A stretch of DNA of 64,000 nucleotides from Nocardiopsis alkaliphila YIM 80379 (GCF_000341005.1 NZ_ANBD01000161.1:1-64000); one strand, 5' to 3'. Shown: positions 25,325 through 34,624, counted from the stretch's first letter. Translations and numbers: made by a program. Notes: generated by a model not told the origin, from the letters alone.

Positions 25325-26467
25325 CTACTTGTACGGGTCGGCGGCGTCGCGGATGCCGTCGCCGACGAAGTTGAGGACCAGGACGGCGACCGTCACCGCC
25401 ACACCGGGCAACAGGACCCAGGGAGCGCCGGAGATCGAGTGGATGTTCTGTGCTTCCTGGAGGAGGACCCCCCAGCTCACGACCGGTTGTTGTAGACCCA
25501 GGCCGAGGAAGGACAGTGAGGTCTCGGCGAGGATCATGAACGGCACCGCCAGGGTCAGGGAGGCGATGATGTGGCTGGTGAAGGAGGGCAGCATGTGGCG
25601 TCCGATGACCCGGCCGGTGCGGCAGCCGTCCAGCCGGGCGGCTGTCACGAAGTCCTCTTGTCTCAGGGACAGGAATCGTCCGCGCACCACGCGTGCCAGG
25701 TCGGTCCAACCGATGAGGGACAGGATGACCGTGATCGCGAAGTAGGTCTGGATCGCGCCCCAGTCACGGGGCACGGCGGCGGACAGGCCCATCCAGAGCG
25801 GGATCGTGGGGATGGACATCAGGAACTCGATGACCCGCTGGACGTAGTTGTCGGTACGCCCGCCGAAGTACCCGGACAAGCCGCCCAGGACGACGCCGAG
25901 GACGAACGACAGGGCCACTCCGGCCAGGCCGATCGACATGGACACCCGGGTGCCGTGGATGATGCGTGAGGCCATGTCACGGCCGTTGCGGTCGGCGCCG
26001 AGGAAGTACACCTCGGTGTCAGGGTCCTTGGCGCCGATCAGGTGCCGGTCCATGGGGAAGAGCCCCCACATCCGGTAGGCCTGCCCCTGGACGAACAATC
26101 CGACGGGGACCTTGGCGGACTCGTCCACTTCGTAGGTGTTGGCGTAGGTCTCCTCGTCGCGTTCGACACGGTAGTCGTAGACGTACATGCCGAGTTCGAA
26201 GCCGTCATCGGTGTCGACGAAGTGCAGTCGTTGCGGTGGCGCGTGGGTGCGCTCCGCGTCGTAGGCGTAGGGCGTGCTGGGCGATAGGAATTCGGAGAAG
26301 ACCGAGATCAGGACGAGTCCGCATAGGAGCAGGGCGCCGAACACGGCCAGCTTGTTGCGTTTGAACCGTCGCCAGATGAGGACTCGCTGCGCAACGTCAC
26401 CGGGGATCTCGTCCGGCTCGTTCGTGGCCGCCTCCGGCGGGAGGGAACGTTCGGGAAGCAGTCCCAT
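25325..26467 (-). CDS. Oligopeptide-type ABC transporter permease (OppC-like)
   Basis: A 380-residue inner-membrane permease with an N-terminal OppC helix (NKLAVFGALLLCGLVLISVF), then a large extracytoplasmic insertion (residues about 60-145), then five helices with the EAA loop (DLARVVRGRFLSLRQEDFVTAARLDGCRTGRVI). The long insertion between helix 1 and the core is typical of family 5 transporters that carry large substrates. It starts 3 bases after the OppB-like stop. Confidence 0.92.
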   Translation of the reverse strand: MGLLPERSLPPEAATNEPDEIPGDVAQRVLIWRRFKRNKLAVFGALLLCGLVLISVFSEFLSPSTPYAYDAERTHAPPQRLHFVDTDDGFELGMYVYDYRVERDEETYANTYEVDESAKVPVGLFVQGQAYRMWGLFPMDRHLIGAKDPDTEVYFLGADRNGRDMASRIIHGTRVSMSIGLAGVALSFVLGVVLGGLSGYFGGRTDNYVQRVIEFLMSIPTIPLWMGLSAAVPRDWGAIQTYFAITVILSLIGWTDLARVVRGRFLSLRQEDFVTAARLDGCRTGRVIGRHMLPSFTSHIIASLTLAVPFMILAETSLSFLGLGLQQPVVSWGVLLQEAQNIHSISGAPWVLLPGVAVTVAVLVLNFVGDGIRDAADPYK

Positions 26468-26470
26468 GGA

Positions 26471-27472
26471 TCAGGCCCTCTCCACGTGTTGATGCCGGAT
26501 TCTGGGATCCCACCAGGCCAGCAGCAGGTCGGACAGGAGCGTTCCGATGACGGTGAGCGCTCCCAGGACGAGGATGAAACTGCCGGCCAAGTACATGTCC
26601 TGACTTTGGAGAGCGCTTACCAGAAGGGGACCAGTGGTCTCCAGGCTCAGCACGATGGACACCATCACCTCACCGCCCACGAGGGTGGGCAGGATCCACC
26701 CGATGGTGCTGATGAAGGGACTCAGGGACATGCGTACCGGATATTTGAGGATGAGCCGCCACTCCGGCAACCCCTTGGCCCGTGCGGTGGTGACGTACGG
26801 CTTTCGCAGTTCATCGAGCAGGTTGGCGCGCAGGACGCGAATGAGGGCCGCCGTTCCCGCGGTGCCGATGATCAACACCGGGATCCACAGGTTGGACACC
26901 ACGTCGAAGAGCTTGCCGATGTTCCACGCGGCATCGGCGTATTCGGCAGAGACGATTCCGCCCACGCTCTGACCGAAGTAGCGGAACGACACCCAGGCGA
27001 ACAGCAACGCCAGCATGAAGTTCGGAGTGGCCAGGCCGACGAAGCCGACGAAGGTGACGAGGTAGTCGCCGACGGAGTATTGGCGGACCGCCGAGTACAC
27101 CCCGATGGGGAAGGCGATCAACCAGCTCAGGACGAGGGTGCTGACGGCCAGGGCTAGGGTGAGGCCGATCCGATCCCAGATCAGATCCGACACCTCACGC
27201 CGATGCTCGAACGATTGCCCGAAGTCGCCGCTGGTGAGGATCCCCGATATCCACCGCCAGTACTGCACGACGACCGGGTCGTTGAGTCCGTAGCGCTCTT
27301 CCAATGCCCGGACCTGCGCTCCGTCCACACCCTGTCCCTGAGCGGACAATTGGGCGATGTAGGAGGTCAGGAAGTTTCCAGGCGGCAGTTGGATGATCAG
27401 GAAGGCCACGAGGGAGATCGCGAACAGTGTGGGGACCATGTAGAGGACGCGGCGGGCTATGTACTGGCGCAT
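26471..27472 (-). CDS. Oligopeptide-type ABC transporter permease (OppB-like)
   Basis: A 333-residue permease. The N-terminus IARRVLYMVPTLFAISLVAFLIIQLPPGNF is a standard OppB opening, and the EAA loop is ANLLDELRKPYVTTARAKGLPEWRLI. ATG at 27472 has GAGGGGAGC upstream and matches family starts; a longer frame to 27610 overlaps the Gfo/Idh gene. Pairs with the OppC-like subunit. Confidence 0.92.
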   Translation of the reverse strand: MRQYIARRVLYMVPTLFAISLVAFLIIQLPPGNFLTSYIAQLSAQGQGVDGAQVRALEERYGLNDPVVVQYWRWISGILTSGDFGQSFEHRREVSDLIWDRIGLTLALAVSTLVLSWLIAFPIGVYSAVRQYSVGDYLVTFVGFVGLATPNFMLALLFAWVSFRYFGQSVGGIVSAEYADAAWNIGKLFDVVSNLWIPVLIIGTAGTAALIRVLRANLLDELRKPYVTTARAKGLPEWRLILKYPVRMSLSPFISTIGWILPTLVGGEVMVSIVLSLETTGPLLVSALQSQDMYLAGSFILVLGALTVIGTLLSDLLLAWWDPRIRHQHVERA

Positions 27473-27509
27473 GTCGTGCTCCCCTCGCCCGCCGCGTGGC
27501 CCATCGCGC

Positions 27510-28634
27510 TCATAGCGAGCGCCCTTTGCCCATCCGGTCGTGGAAGGCCGATTCCGGCCCCAGCTCGGCCGGGGTGATGGGTCGACCTTCGAAGGAGGAG
27601 GCGTACACACCCGCGACCAAACGCATGGTGTTCAGCGTGTCGGTCGAGGTCACCGGAGGTGCGATCCCCTCTCGTAAGGCGTCCAGGACCTGGACGATCT
27701 GCGCGTGGTGTCCGCTGTTCACCCCATGCTCACCGGCTCGCCAGGCCGCCAGGACCTCCTCCTCGAAGCCGGGGGCCGGGGTGATCCGCCAGTCGTCGTC
27801 GCCGTAGCCGTACAGATGGACCAGCTCGACGGTGGCACGTTCGAAGTCGATCCGGATCCGGCTCTCTTCCTGGGGTGAGAGCAGGCTGTTGACCACACTG
27901 GCCACCGCGCCGTTGGCGAAGTCCACGCGGGCCACCGACAGATCCTCGGTCTCCACGTCACGGGCCTGGCGGCGCGCGATGGCGGACACCTCCGTCCATT
28001 CGCCCAGCAGGGCCAGGAGCAGGTCCATCTGATGGATGCCGTGGCCCATGGTGGGGCCACCGCCCTCGGTCTCCCATCTTCCCCGCCAGGGAACGTCGAA
28101 GTACTCCTGTGGGCGGAACCAGGTGGTATGGCAGGCGGCCACCAAGGGCCGACCGAGGACCCCGGAATCCATGAGCGCCCGCACCCTGCGTACACCGGAA
28201 CCGAAGCGGTGCTGGAAGACCGTGGCCATCCAGGGCCCGTTCGCGCCGCCTTCGGCGGCGGCCATCTTCTCGGTTTCGGCCAGGCTCAACGCGGGGGGTT
28301 TCTCCACCAGGACGGAGGCCCCGGCGGCCAGGCATGCTTCGACCTGGGTCCGGTGAGCACCCGGTGGGGTGCACACGTGGACCAGGTCGGGGCGTTGCTC
28401 GGTGAGCATCTCGGCCAGCTCGGTGTAACCGTTCGGGATGGCGTGAAGTTCCCGAAAGGCGTTCAGGGCCTCGGGGACGATGTCCACGGCGGCGACCAGT
28501 TCGGCCCGTTGGGGCAGGTCGAGCAGGGCCTGGGCGTGGAAACGGGCGATGTTGCCGGTACCGACCACGGCGGTGCGGACACGGCCGTCGATCGGTCGGG
28601 CGCCGGGTATCGACCTCGGGGAAGGGGCGCTCAT
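27510..28634 (-). CDS. Gfo/Idh/MocA-family sugar oxidoreductase
   Basis: A 374-residue NAD(P)-dependent dehydrogenase. The Rossmann motif is AVVGTGNIARFHAQAL (about 22-37), and EKPPALSLAE contains the EKP motif (usual K-P catalytic Lys). A C-terminal alpha/beta domain follows with GHGIHQMDLLLALLG supplying a catalytic His/Asp. These enzymes oxidise or rearrange sugars and inositols. In this operon it may oxidise the monosaccharide released by the GH3 enzyme, or act with DUF6807 and the cupin on a 3-keto sugar; that is inference. Confidence 0.88.
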   Translation of the reverse strand: MSAPSPRSIPGARPIDGRVRTAVVGTGNIARFHAQALLDLPQRAELVAAVDIVPEALNAFRELHAIPNGYTELAEMLTEQRPDLVHVCTPPGAHRTQVEACLAAGASVLVEKPPALSLAETEKMAAAEGGANGPWMATVFQHRFGSGVRRVRALMDSGVLGRPLVAACHTTWFRPQEYFDVPWRGRWETEGGGPTMGHGIHQMDLLLALLGEWTEVSAIARRQARDVETEDLSVARVDFANGAVASVVNSLLSPQEESRIRIDFERATVELVHLYGYGDDDWRITPAPGFEEEVLAAWRAGEHGVNSGHHAQIVQVLDALREGIAPPVTSTDTLNTMRLVAGVYASSFEGRPITPAELGPESAFHDRMGKGRSL

Positions 28635-28678
28635 GGGGGGTCCTCCTCTGTTACACGGGCAGGGGGATGGAAGAGCGA

Positions 28679-31111
28679 TCAGCCGATGACGGACACCTGC
28701 TCGTCGATCGGCTCCACGTGGGTGTCGCAGGTGAGTCTTCGGGTGTGGTCGACGATGCGGGTCGGACCGGTGAGTCGGACGCGTACCCGGTGTCGGACGT
28801 CGCCACTGGACGCTGCCAACTCAAGGACCAGGTCCCCGGGTTCGACGACGCGTCGCAGGTCACGGCCGGTATAGGCGGACAGGTCGGCGTGAACGGTGAA
28901 GCCGACCGCTCGTTCCTGACCGGGTTCGAGGTCGACCCGGGCATAACCGATGAGACGACGAATGGGCTGGGCCACCTGGGCCACGGGGTCGCTCAGGTAC
29001 AGCTGGACCACCTCACTTCCGGAACGGGATCCGGTGTTGCGGACGGTGCAACCGATCATCACGTCGGCGTCGGTGGCGAACTCCGTCACCTCCTCCGGAG
29101 CGGGGGCGCCGTCGACCCTGGGGTCGGTCCACTCGAAGCTCGTGTAGGACAGTCCATGGCCGAAGGGATGGCGTGGGGTGGGATCCACCGAACTGACCTG
29201 ACTGCGCTGGGCCAGTGCCGGGCCCAGGTAGGTGCTGGGCTGGCCGCCCGGGGTCCGAGGAATGGACACCGGTAGACGACCGCCGGGGTCGACCCGTCCG
29301 GAGAGCACCCCGGCGATGGCTCGGCCGCCCTCCTCACCGGGGAAGAACGCTTGAACGGTGGCGGCCAGGCGGTCGGCCACCGGACCCAGCACGTACGGGC
29401 GCCCGCTCAGGACCACCGCCACGACGGGGGTTCCGGTCTCCACGAGGGCTTCCAGGAGTTCCTGTTGCGTCCCGGGGAGCCGCAGGTCGGTGGCATCGCA
29501 CCCCTCCCCGGAGGTGCCACGTCCGAACAGGTCGGAACGGTCGCCCAAGACCACCACGCACACGCGTGCCGATCGGGCCAGGGCCGTCGCCGCGTCGAAT
29601 CCGTCGACGGAGTCACCGTCCACGGCACACCCTTGGGCGTGCTCGATCCGGTGGTCGGGCAGCTCGGCGCGTAGCGACGCGAGCAGGGTGGGGATGTCCA
29701 CCCCGGTCTCCGTGCCGGGGTGACGGCGTCCCACGTGTGCGGGGAAGGAGTAGCAGCCGAGCATGGCGTCCTCGGTGTCGGCGAGCGGGCCGACCAGGGC
29801 CACGTCCGTGACATCGTCACCACCGACGGGCGCGGGTAGGGGAAGACCGGAGCCGGCGTTGTCCAGCAGGACCACGGACCGTTCCGCCAGTCGACGGGCC
29901 AGGGCCCGATGCTCGGAGGGGTCCAGGTCGATCTCCGTGCCCGAGGGGGCCTCAGGGGACCAGCCCGGATCGAGCATGCCCAGTTCACACTTTTGCCTTA
30001 GGACCCGCCGAGCGGCCCGGTCCACGACCTCCTCGGGGACACGCCCGGAGCGGACCTCCTCGACCAGCAGCTCTCCGTAGCAGTGCACGGTGGGCAGTTC
30101 GACGTCCACTCCGGCGGACAGGGCGAGGGCGCCGGCCTGGGCAGGGGATTCGGCGACCCCGTGGAGTTTGTGCAGGAAGTCGATCCCGAAGTAGTCGGCG
30201 ACCACGGTGCCCTCGAAACCCCAGGTGTCCCGGAGCAGTTCGGTGAGCAGTCCGTGGTCGGCGGCGGCGGGAAGACCGTCGTTGTCGTTGTAGGCGTGCA
30301 TCACCGATTGGGCCCGCCCCTCCCGAACGGCCATCTCGAACGGAGGGAGGAAGACGTCGGCGAACTCTCGAGGGCCGACCGAGACGGGGGCGAGGTTGCG
30401 ACCCGCCCGGGATGCGGAGTAGCCGACGAAGTGTTTGAGGGTGGCCATGACCCCGGTGGACTGGAGTCCTCGGACGTAGGCGGTGGCGATGGTGGCGACC
30501 AGGTGGGGGTCCTCCCCGATGGTCTCTTCGGTGCGTCCCCAACGGGCGTCCCGGACCACGTCGAGTACGGGGGCCAATCCCTGGTGGGCGCCCACGGCCC
30601 GCATGCTCCGCCCGATCTGGGTGGCCATCTGTTCGACCAGCTCCGGATCGAAGCAGGCACCCCAGGCGAGGGGGACGGGGTAGATGGTCGCGGTCCACGC
30701 GGCGAAGCCGGCCAGGCACTCCTCGTGGGCCACGGCCGGGATGCCGAACCGGTTCGCGGCCATGATCTCGCGCTGGCTCCGGGCCAGGGAGGCGCTGCCC
30801 TCGGTGGGGTCCACGGGGACGGTCCCGAACGGGCGGGTGAGCTGTCCCAGTCCGTCCTTGATGACCCGTTCCCACGAGGGAGGATCCTGGGACATGTCGT
30901 GCTGGTGGGGGGCGACGGGTTCTCCGTCGGAGCTCGCCCGGACCCACACCCCATGCAATTGGGCGACCTTCTCCTCGAGGGTCATTGCGGACAGGAGCGC
31001 TTCGACGCGATCCTCGACCGTCGATGTGGGGTCTTGCCAGTCGTGATCGGCCGTCACCGGTTGTGCCTCGGTGAGATGGGTGGATGGCCTGGTCAAGGCG
31101 TGCCTTTCCAT
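28679..31111 (-). CDS. Glycoside hydrolase family 3 (beta-glucosidase/beta-xylosidase type)
   Basis: About 810 residues with the GH3 layout: TIM barrel from MTLEEKVAQLHG through SVMHAYND and the nucleophile region GTVVADYFGIDF (catalytic Asp in VVADY), then the alpha/beta sandwich (VVLLDNAGSGLPLP, VVVLGDRSDLFGRGTSGEGCD, VVAVVLSGRPYVLG) and a C-terminal fibronectin III-like domain (FGHGLSYTSFEW). No signal peptide, so intracellular, as expected when substrate is imported by the Opp-type system. The start is uncertain: ATG 31111 has a weak ribosome site, and GTG 31060 is an alternative. First gene of the operon, behind the CGAAAGTTTCG palindromes. Confidence 0.9.
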   Translation of the reverse strand: MERHALTRPSTHLTEAQPVTADHDWQDPTSTVEDRVEALLSAMTLEEKVAQLHGVWVRASSDGEPVAPHQHDMSQDPPSWERVIKDGLGQLTRPFGTVPVDPTEGSASLARSQREIMAANRFGIPAVAHEECLAGFAAWTATIYPVPLAWGACFDPELVEQMATQIGRSMRAVGAHQGLAPVLDVVRDARWGRTEETIGEDPHLVATIATAYVRGLQSTGVMATLKHFVGYSASRAGRNLAPVSVGPREFADVFLPPFEMAVREGRAQSVMHAYNDNDGLPAAADHGLLTELLRDTWGFEGTVVADYFGIDFLHKLHGVAESPAQAGALALSAGVDVELPTVHCYGELLVEEVRSGRVPEEVVDRAARRVLRQKCELGMLDPGWSPEAPSGTEIDLDPSEHRALARRLAERSVVLLDNAGSGLPLPAPVGGDDVTDVALVGPLADTEDAMLGCYSFPAHVGRRHPGTETGVDIPTLLASLRAELPDHRIEHAQGCAVDGDSVDGFDAATALARSARVCVVVLGDRSDLFGRGTSGEGCDATDLRLPGTQQELLEALVETGTPVVAVVLSGRPYVLGPVADRLAATVQAFFPGEEGGRAIAGVLSGRVDPGGRLPVSIPRTPGGQPSTYLGPALAQRSQVSSVDPTPRHPFGHGLSYTSFEWTDPRVDGAPAPEEVTEFATDADVMIGCTVRNTGSRSGSEVVQLYLSDPVAQVAQPIRRLIGYARVDLEPGQERAVGFTVHADLSAYTGRDLRRVVEPGDLVLELAASSGDVRHRVRVRLTGPTRIVDHTRRLTCDTHVEPIDEQVSVIG

Positions 31112-31157
31112 GGTGGGGATACGGGGCGCGCCGGTGTCGGTGGGGGGCGTCGCACCC

Positions 31158-31168
31158 CGAAAGTTTCG
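31158..31168. promoter_or_regulatory. Operator-like palindrome CGAAAGTTTCG, copy 1
   Basis: A perfect 11-bp palindrome 47 bases before the GH3 start codon. It is followed at 31171-31187 by an overlapping partial palindrome (CTTTCGCGAAAC). The CGAA(A)-N-TTTCG pattern resembles operators of LacI-type repressors of xylan/xyloside genes in Streptomyces (BxlR type). Confidence 0.65.
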
Positions 31169-31327
31169 TAAACTTTCGCGAAACTTGTTGCCGGTGAATG
31201 TACGTTTCGCGCCCTCCACAGGTCAACCCCCCTTGGGAGGCTCAGGTCACACTTTTCCGTGGTGCTTCATTGGTTCGAGCCGACAAGAGTGATGGTCACG
31301 AGCTCAGGAGCCGAGGCGGAGAACACT

Positions 31328-31340
31328 CCGAAAGTTTCGG
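31328..31340. promoter_or_regulatory. Operator-like palindrome CCGAAAGTTTCGG, copy 2
   Basis: A perfect 13-bp palindrome with the same core as copy 1, with centres 171 bases apart. Two sites at this distance would allow a dimer-of-dimers repressor to loop the promoter region of the glycoside operon. Confidence 0.65.
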
Positions 31341-31384
31341 TCCCGGGTGGGGAAGGTGTCCGATTCCTGCGCAGGACACGAAGA

Positions 31385-31412
31385 AGGGGCGGACCGGTGG
31401 CCGGCCCGCCCC
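31385..31412 (-). terminator. Hairpin after the SSI-like gene
   Basis: AGGGGCGG-A-CCGG pairs with CCGG-C-CCGCCCCT around TGG. On the minus strand it is followed by TTCTTCG and lies 55 bases past the stop codon. Confidence 0.65.
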
Positions 31413-31467
31413 TCGGGTCGGGGGGTGCCCGGAGCGGGGATCGCTCGGGAGTGGGGTCACTCAAGGA

Positions 31468-31989
31468 TCAGGGGTTGATCACCGTCTCGACCTGGCTGAA
31501 GCGGTCGATCTCACATCCATTGCGCTTGTTGAACTCGGTGTCGACCTCGGTGTCCTCCACGTGCCCGGTCACCCGGGCCTCCTCGGGGCCGCCCACCTCC
31601 ATCGTGCACATCATGTCGGTGGTGTCCATGACGAAAGGTTCGCCGCCGACCTCGTCGATCTCGGCGCAGGCGGCTTCGGGGTCGGGGTGATCGCCACCCA
31701 CGGGCGCGCAGGTCAGAGTCCACGTGCCCTCCTCGAAACCCTCCTCGGCGGTCAGCCCGTCCTCGTTGGACACGGAGGTCTCGATCACGAGCTCCACCGC
31801 GGCGTCGCCGTCGGTTCCCTCGGTGTCCTCGTTGGTCGTGTCGGTATCGGTCTCTTCGGGAGCATCCGCTCCGGGGGCAGGTACGTCCACTTCGGCGGGC
31901 TCGTTGCCGCAGGCCGTGATAAGCAGGCCAAGGGCTGCGAGAGCGGCGAGGCGGGTCGGCAGGGCCGTAGCGAAGGTGTGCATACGCAT
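31468..31989 (-). CDS. Subtilisin-inhibitor-like (SSI) lipoprotein
   Basis: A 173-residue secreted lipoprotein: signal peptide with lipobox LITAC (Cys27), then an acidic Asp/Glu/Thr-rich spacer to about residue 80. The C-terminal domain is SSI-like (MEROPS I16 type): WTLTCAPVGGDHPDPEAACAE matches the conserved first disulfide region, and MMCTMEV is the reactive-site loop, where Met after Cys-Thr would be P1. Four domain cysteines sit in the expected order (TLTC, AAC, MMC, NGC). Classical SSI proteins are freely secreted; a membrane-anchored form is unusual. It probably protects the cell envelope from serine proteases. Confidence 0.75.
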   Translation of the reverse strand: MRMHTFATALPTRLAALAALGLLITACGNEPAEVDVPAPGADAPEETDTDTTNEDTEGTDGDAAVELVIETSVSNEDGLTAEEGFEEGTWTLTCAPVGGDHPDPEAACAEIDEVGGEPFVMDTTDMMCTMEVGGPEEARVTGHVEDTEVDTEFNKRNGCEIDRFSQVETVINP

Positions 31990-32072
31990 ACTGCTTGGAC
32001 GTCAAGGCTCGACCACGTGGTTCCGCGGTTTCTCACATTTTTCGCATATATCTGACACAGGGGGTCACCAAC

Positions 32073-32405
32073 ATGGTCGGTGGACGGGTCGCCGAGGTTC
32101 TCGTGAACGAGGTTCCCGAAGGCGTCTACCTTCTCGACGTCCGTGAAGACGACGAATGGCGGGCGGGGCGTGCCCCGGGAGCCGTGCACATTCCGCTGGG
32201 GGACCTTGGCGAACGTGCCGGCGAGGTACCCAAGGACCAGAAGGTCTACGTCGTCTGCCGGGCGGGCGGGCGCTCCGCCCAGGCCACCATGGCACTGAAC
32301 CAGGCCGGCTGGGACGCGGTGAACGTGGCTGGCGGTATGCAGGCTTGGGAACAGGCCGGACGCGACATGGAAACCGATTCGGACAGCGAGCCGAGGGTTA
32401 TCTGA
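32073..32405 (+). CDS. Rhodanese-domain protein
   Basis: A 110-residue single rhodanese domain. LLDVREDDEWRAGRAPGAVHIPLGDL and the active-site loop VVCRAGGRSAQAT (catalytic Cys in CRAGGRS) are clear. ATG at 32073 has AGGGGG upstream. Such small proteins carry persulfide sulfur for cofactor biosynthesis or detoxification; the specific partner is unknown. Ends 67 bases before the histidine kinase gene. Confidence 0.9.
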   Translation: MVGGRVAEVLVNEVPEGVYLLDVREDDEWRAGRAPGAVHIPLGDLGERAGEVPKDQKVYVVCRAGGRSAQATMALNQAGWDAVNVAGGMQAWEQAGRDMETDSDSEPRVI

Positions 32406-32472
32406 TCGCCGAATTCGGACGGATTACGCAAAGCCTTGCCCCTCGGAGCCTTCTGAGTGGCACTATGACGAC

Positions 32473-34401
32473 GTGAGTTCCGAGCGTGCGCCCCTCAGCG
32501 CCGAAGCCATGCTCGCCTCCTCGGCGGACGCGGTGATCGGTATCGACGGCGAGCTCCGAGTCACCTTCTGGAACCCGGCCGCGGAACGGATGTTCGGTTG
32601 GACGGCGGAGGAGGTGCTCGGCGGTGAGCTACCGATCATCCCGCGTGAGTTGGGGCCCGAGTACGGCGCGGTGCTCGAACAGGTGCGCGCCGGAACCCCG
32701 TTGACCATATTCACCCGTCGGCTGCGCCGGGACGGGACCGCCCTGGACGTACGGGTCAGCACCGGCTGTGTACACGACGACCAGGGACGGCACAACGGGT
32801 GGGTCCTGGTCCTCTACCCTCGGGACAAGGAGCTTCAGGCACAGGCTTCGGCGATGGAACGCGCGCGCCTGGTGCGACGGCTCACCGACGTCGTCGCCGA
32901 CATCAACGCCGACCTGAGCCTCAAGTCGGTGTTGGACCGGATCATCAACAGTCTCACCGAACTGACCGGTGCGGACGCGGGCGGATTCGTGCTGCTCGAA
33001 GAGGAACGGGTGAAGCTGGTCAGTCTCACCCACCTGTCCGAGGAGCTCTACGGAATCAGCGCTCCACTCGAGACCAGCCTGGTCGGGGAGTTGCTGCGCA
33101 GTGGCAAGTCCGTCCTGTTGGCCAACAGCGATACCCGCAGCCTGGAGGACCTCATCTGGGCGGACCTGCCCGGACTTCACACCATCGCGCTGTGCGTGTC
33201 CAACGCCCAAGGGCGTCCCTACGGTGCCCTGTACGCGCTGTACAGCCAACGCAAGGTCGGACACGTGGAGCTGGAGCTGTTGGAGCTGTTGGCGTCGCAC
33301 GCCGGCGTGGCCATCGGCAACGCGATGGCCTACGAGGAGCTCAAGCTACAGCGTGCCCGCGAGCAGGCGGTCGCCGACTCCAGCGCCGATGGGATCGCCG
33401 TGCTGGACTTCGACGGCAAGGTCCGTAAGTGGAACCGTTCGGCCGCCGAACTCACCGGTTACACCTTCGAGGAGGTAGAAGGCAAACATCCGCCCTTTCC
33501 GACGCCGGCGGCCCACGGCGAACCGGTCAAACACAAGAACGAGGGCGGACGTTGGTTGGAGATCCTCATGGCACGGATCCCCAGCACCGATGAGTGGGTA
33601 GTGGACTTTCGGGACATCACCGCGCAAAAAGCCCTGGAAGAGGAGCGAGAGTTCTTCCTGGCCAGCACCGGACACGAACTACGGACCCCCGTCACGGTCA
33701 TCCAGGGATACGCGGCGATGCTGTCCCGTAAGGGCGAGCGGTTGGGTCCGGCCGGACGTCAGGAAGCGAGCGAGATCATCCTCGACCGGGCCCGCGCGCT
33801 GTCCAAGCTGGTGGAACGGCTCCGTTTGGGGTCGGACGTGGCCAGCGGTGAGATGACACTGGAGCGGGTGCCCTTCGACCTGGTGGAACTGCTCGGCCAG
33901 TCCGTGGCGGCCTTCCGCCCGTTGACGGAGCGACAGGAGCTGTCACTGGATTCGAAGGGTCCGCTGTGGACGGTGGGGGACCCGCTGGTCAACGGCATGG
34001 TGGTGGACCAGTTGTTGGAGAACGCTCTGAAGTTCTCTCCTGAGGGTGGTCGAGTTCGGGTGTCGGTGGAGGAGGACGGCGAAGACTGTCTGACGATCCA
34101 CGTGGACGACGAGGGTGTCGGGATCGACCCCGGTGACGAGGAGCGGATCTTCGAACGGTTCTTCCAGAGCGGTGAGCGGGGCGACCGCAGGGGTTACGGG
34201 GGACTGGGCATCGGCCTGTACCTCGTGCGTCAGCTCGTCCGTGAACAGGGAGGCGAGGTGACCGCGCACCGTTTGGAGAAGGGCACCCGGATGCGACTCA
34301 CCCTGCCTCGGCATCGGGGCGAGGAGGCGGGACCCGGCACGAGACGATCCTCACCTCGCGCGCCCGAACAGCGAGAGACCGCCCCACCGACTCATCCCTG
34401 A
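32473..34401 (+). CDS. PAS-GAF-PAS sensor histidine kinase
   Basis: A 642-residue soluble kinase. A PAS domain covers about 10-115, GAF about 140-290, a second PAS about 295-380, HisKA about 385-450 with phospho-acceptor His401 (STGHELRTPVTV), and HATPase about 490-615 (N box QLLENALKFSPEGG, G1 VDDEGVGID, G2 GGLGIGLYLVRQLV). No membrane segment, so it senses an intracellular signal. No response regulator is encoded next to it, making it an orphan or a partner of the downstream RsbW/STAS pair. GTG start. Confidence 0.9.
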   Translation: MSSERAPLSAEAMLASSADAVIGIDGELRVTFWNPAAERMFGWTAEEVLGGELPIIPRELGPEYGAVLEQVRAGTPLTIFTRRLRRDGTALDVRVSTGCVHDDQGRHNGWVLVLYPRDKELQAQASAMERARLVRRLTDVVADINADLSLKSVLDRIINSLTELTGADAGGFVLLEEERVKLVSLTHLSEELYGISAPLETSLVGELLRSGKSVLLANSDTRSLEDLIWADLPGLHTIALCVSNAQGRPYGALYALYSQRKVGHVELELLELLASHAGVAIGNAMAYEELKLQRAREQAVADSSADGIAVLDFDGKVRKWNRSAAELTGYTFEEVEGKHPPFPTPAAHGEPVKHKNEGGRWLEILMARIPSTDEWVVDFRDITAQKALEEEREFFLASTGHELRTPVTVIQGYAAMLSRKGERLGPAGRQEASEIILDRARALSKLVERLRLGSDVASGEMTLERVPFDLVELLGQSVAAFRPLTERQELSLDSKGPLWTVGDPLVNGMVVDQLLENALKFSPEGGRVRVSVEEDGEDCLTIHVDDEGVGIDPGDEERIFERFFQSGERGDRRGYGGLGIGLYLVRQLVREQGGEVTAHRLEKGTRMRLTLPRHRGEEAGPGTRRSSPRAPEQRETAPPTHP

Positions 34402-34624
34402 AACCGAGCGCACACGCTACGAGGAGCACGGGGAGCCCGAAATCCACGCAACCCTGACGAGATCGATGATCGGTGCGTCGGGGATCGTGAGGCCCTCGGA
34501 GTTTCCTCCGGGCTGGTTTCCTCCGTCGGTGATCGGGGCATTTCCACCCCTGGTGGAATTCGCCGTCGTACAGCGGGCGGGTTCCGGGCCAGCCGATGAG
34601 TACGAACGCGCAGGGACGAAAGCC

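Noticed and set aside
29985-31226. A 413-aa minus-strand frame overlapping the GH3 gene
   Set aside because: Arg/Pro/Gly-rich shadow in another frame of a well-supported glycoside hydrolase.
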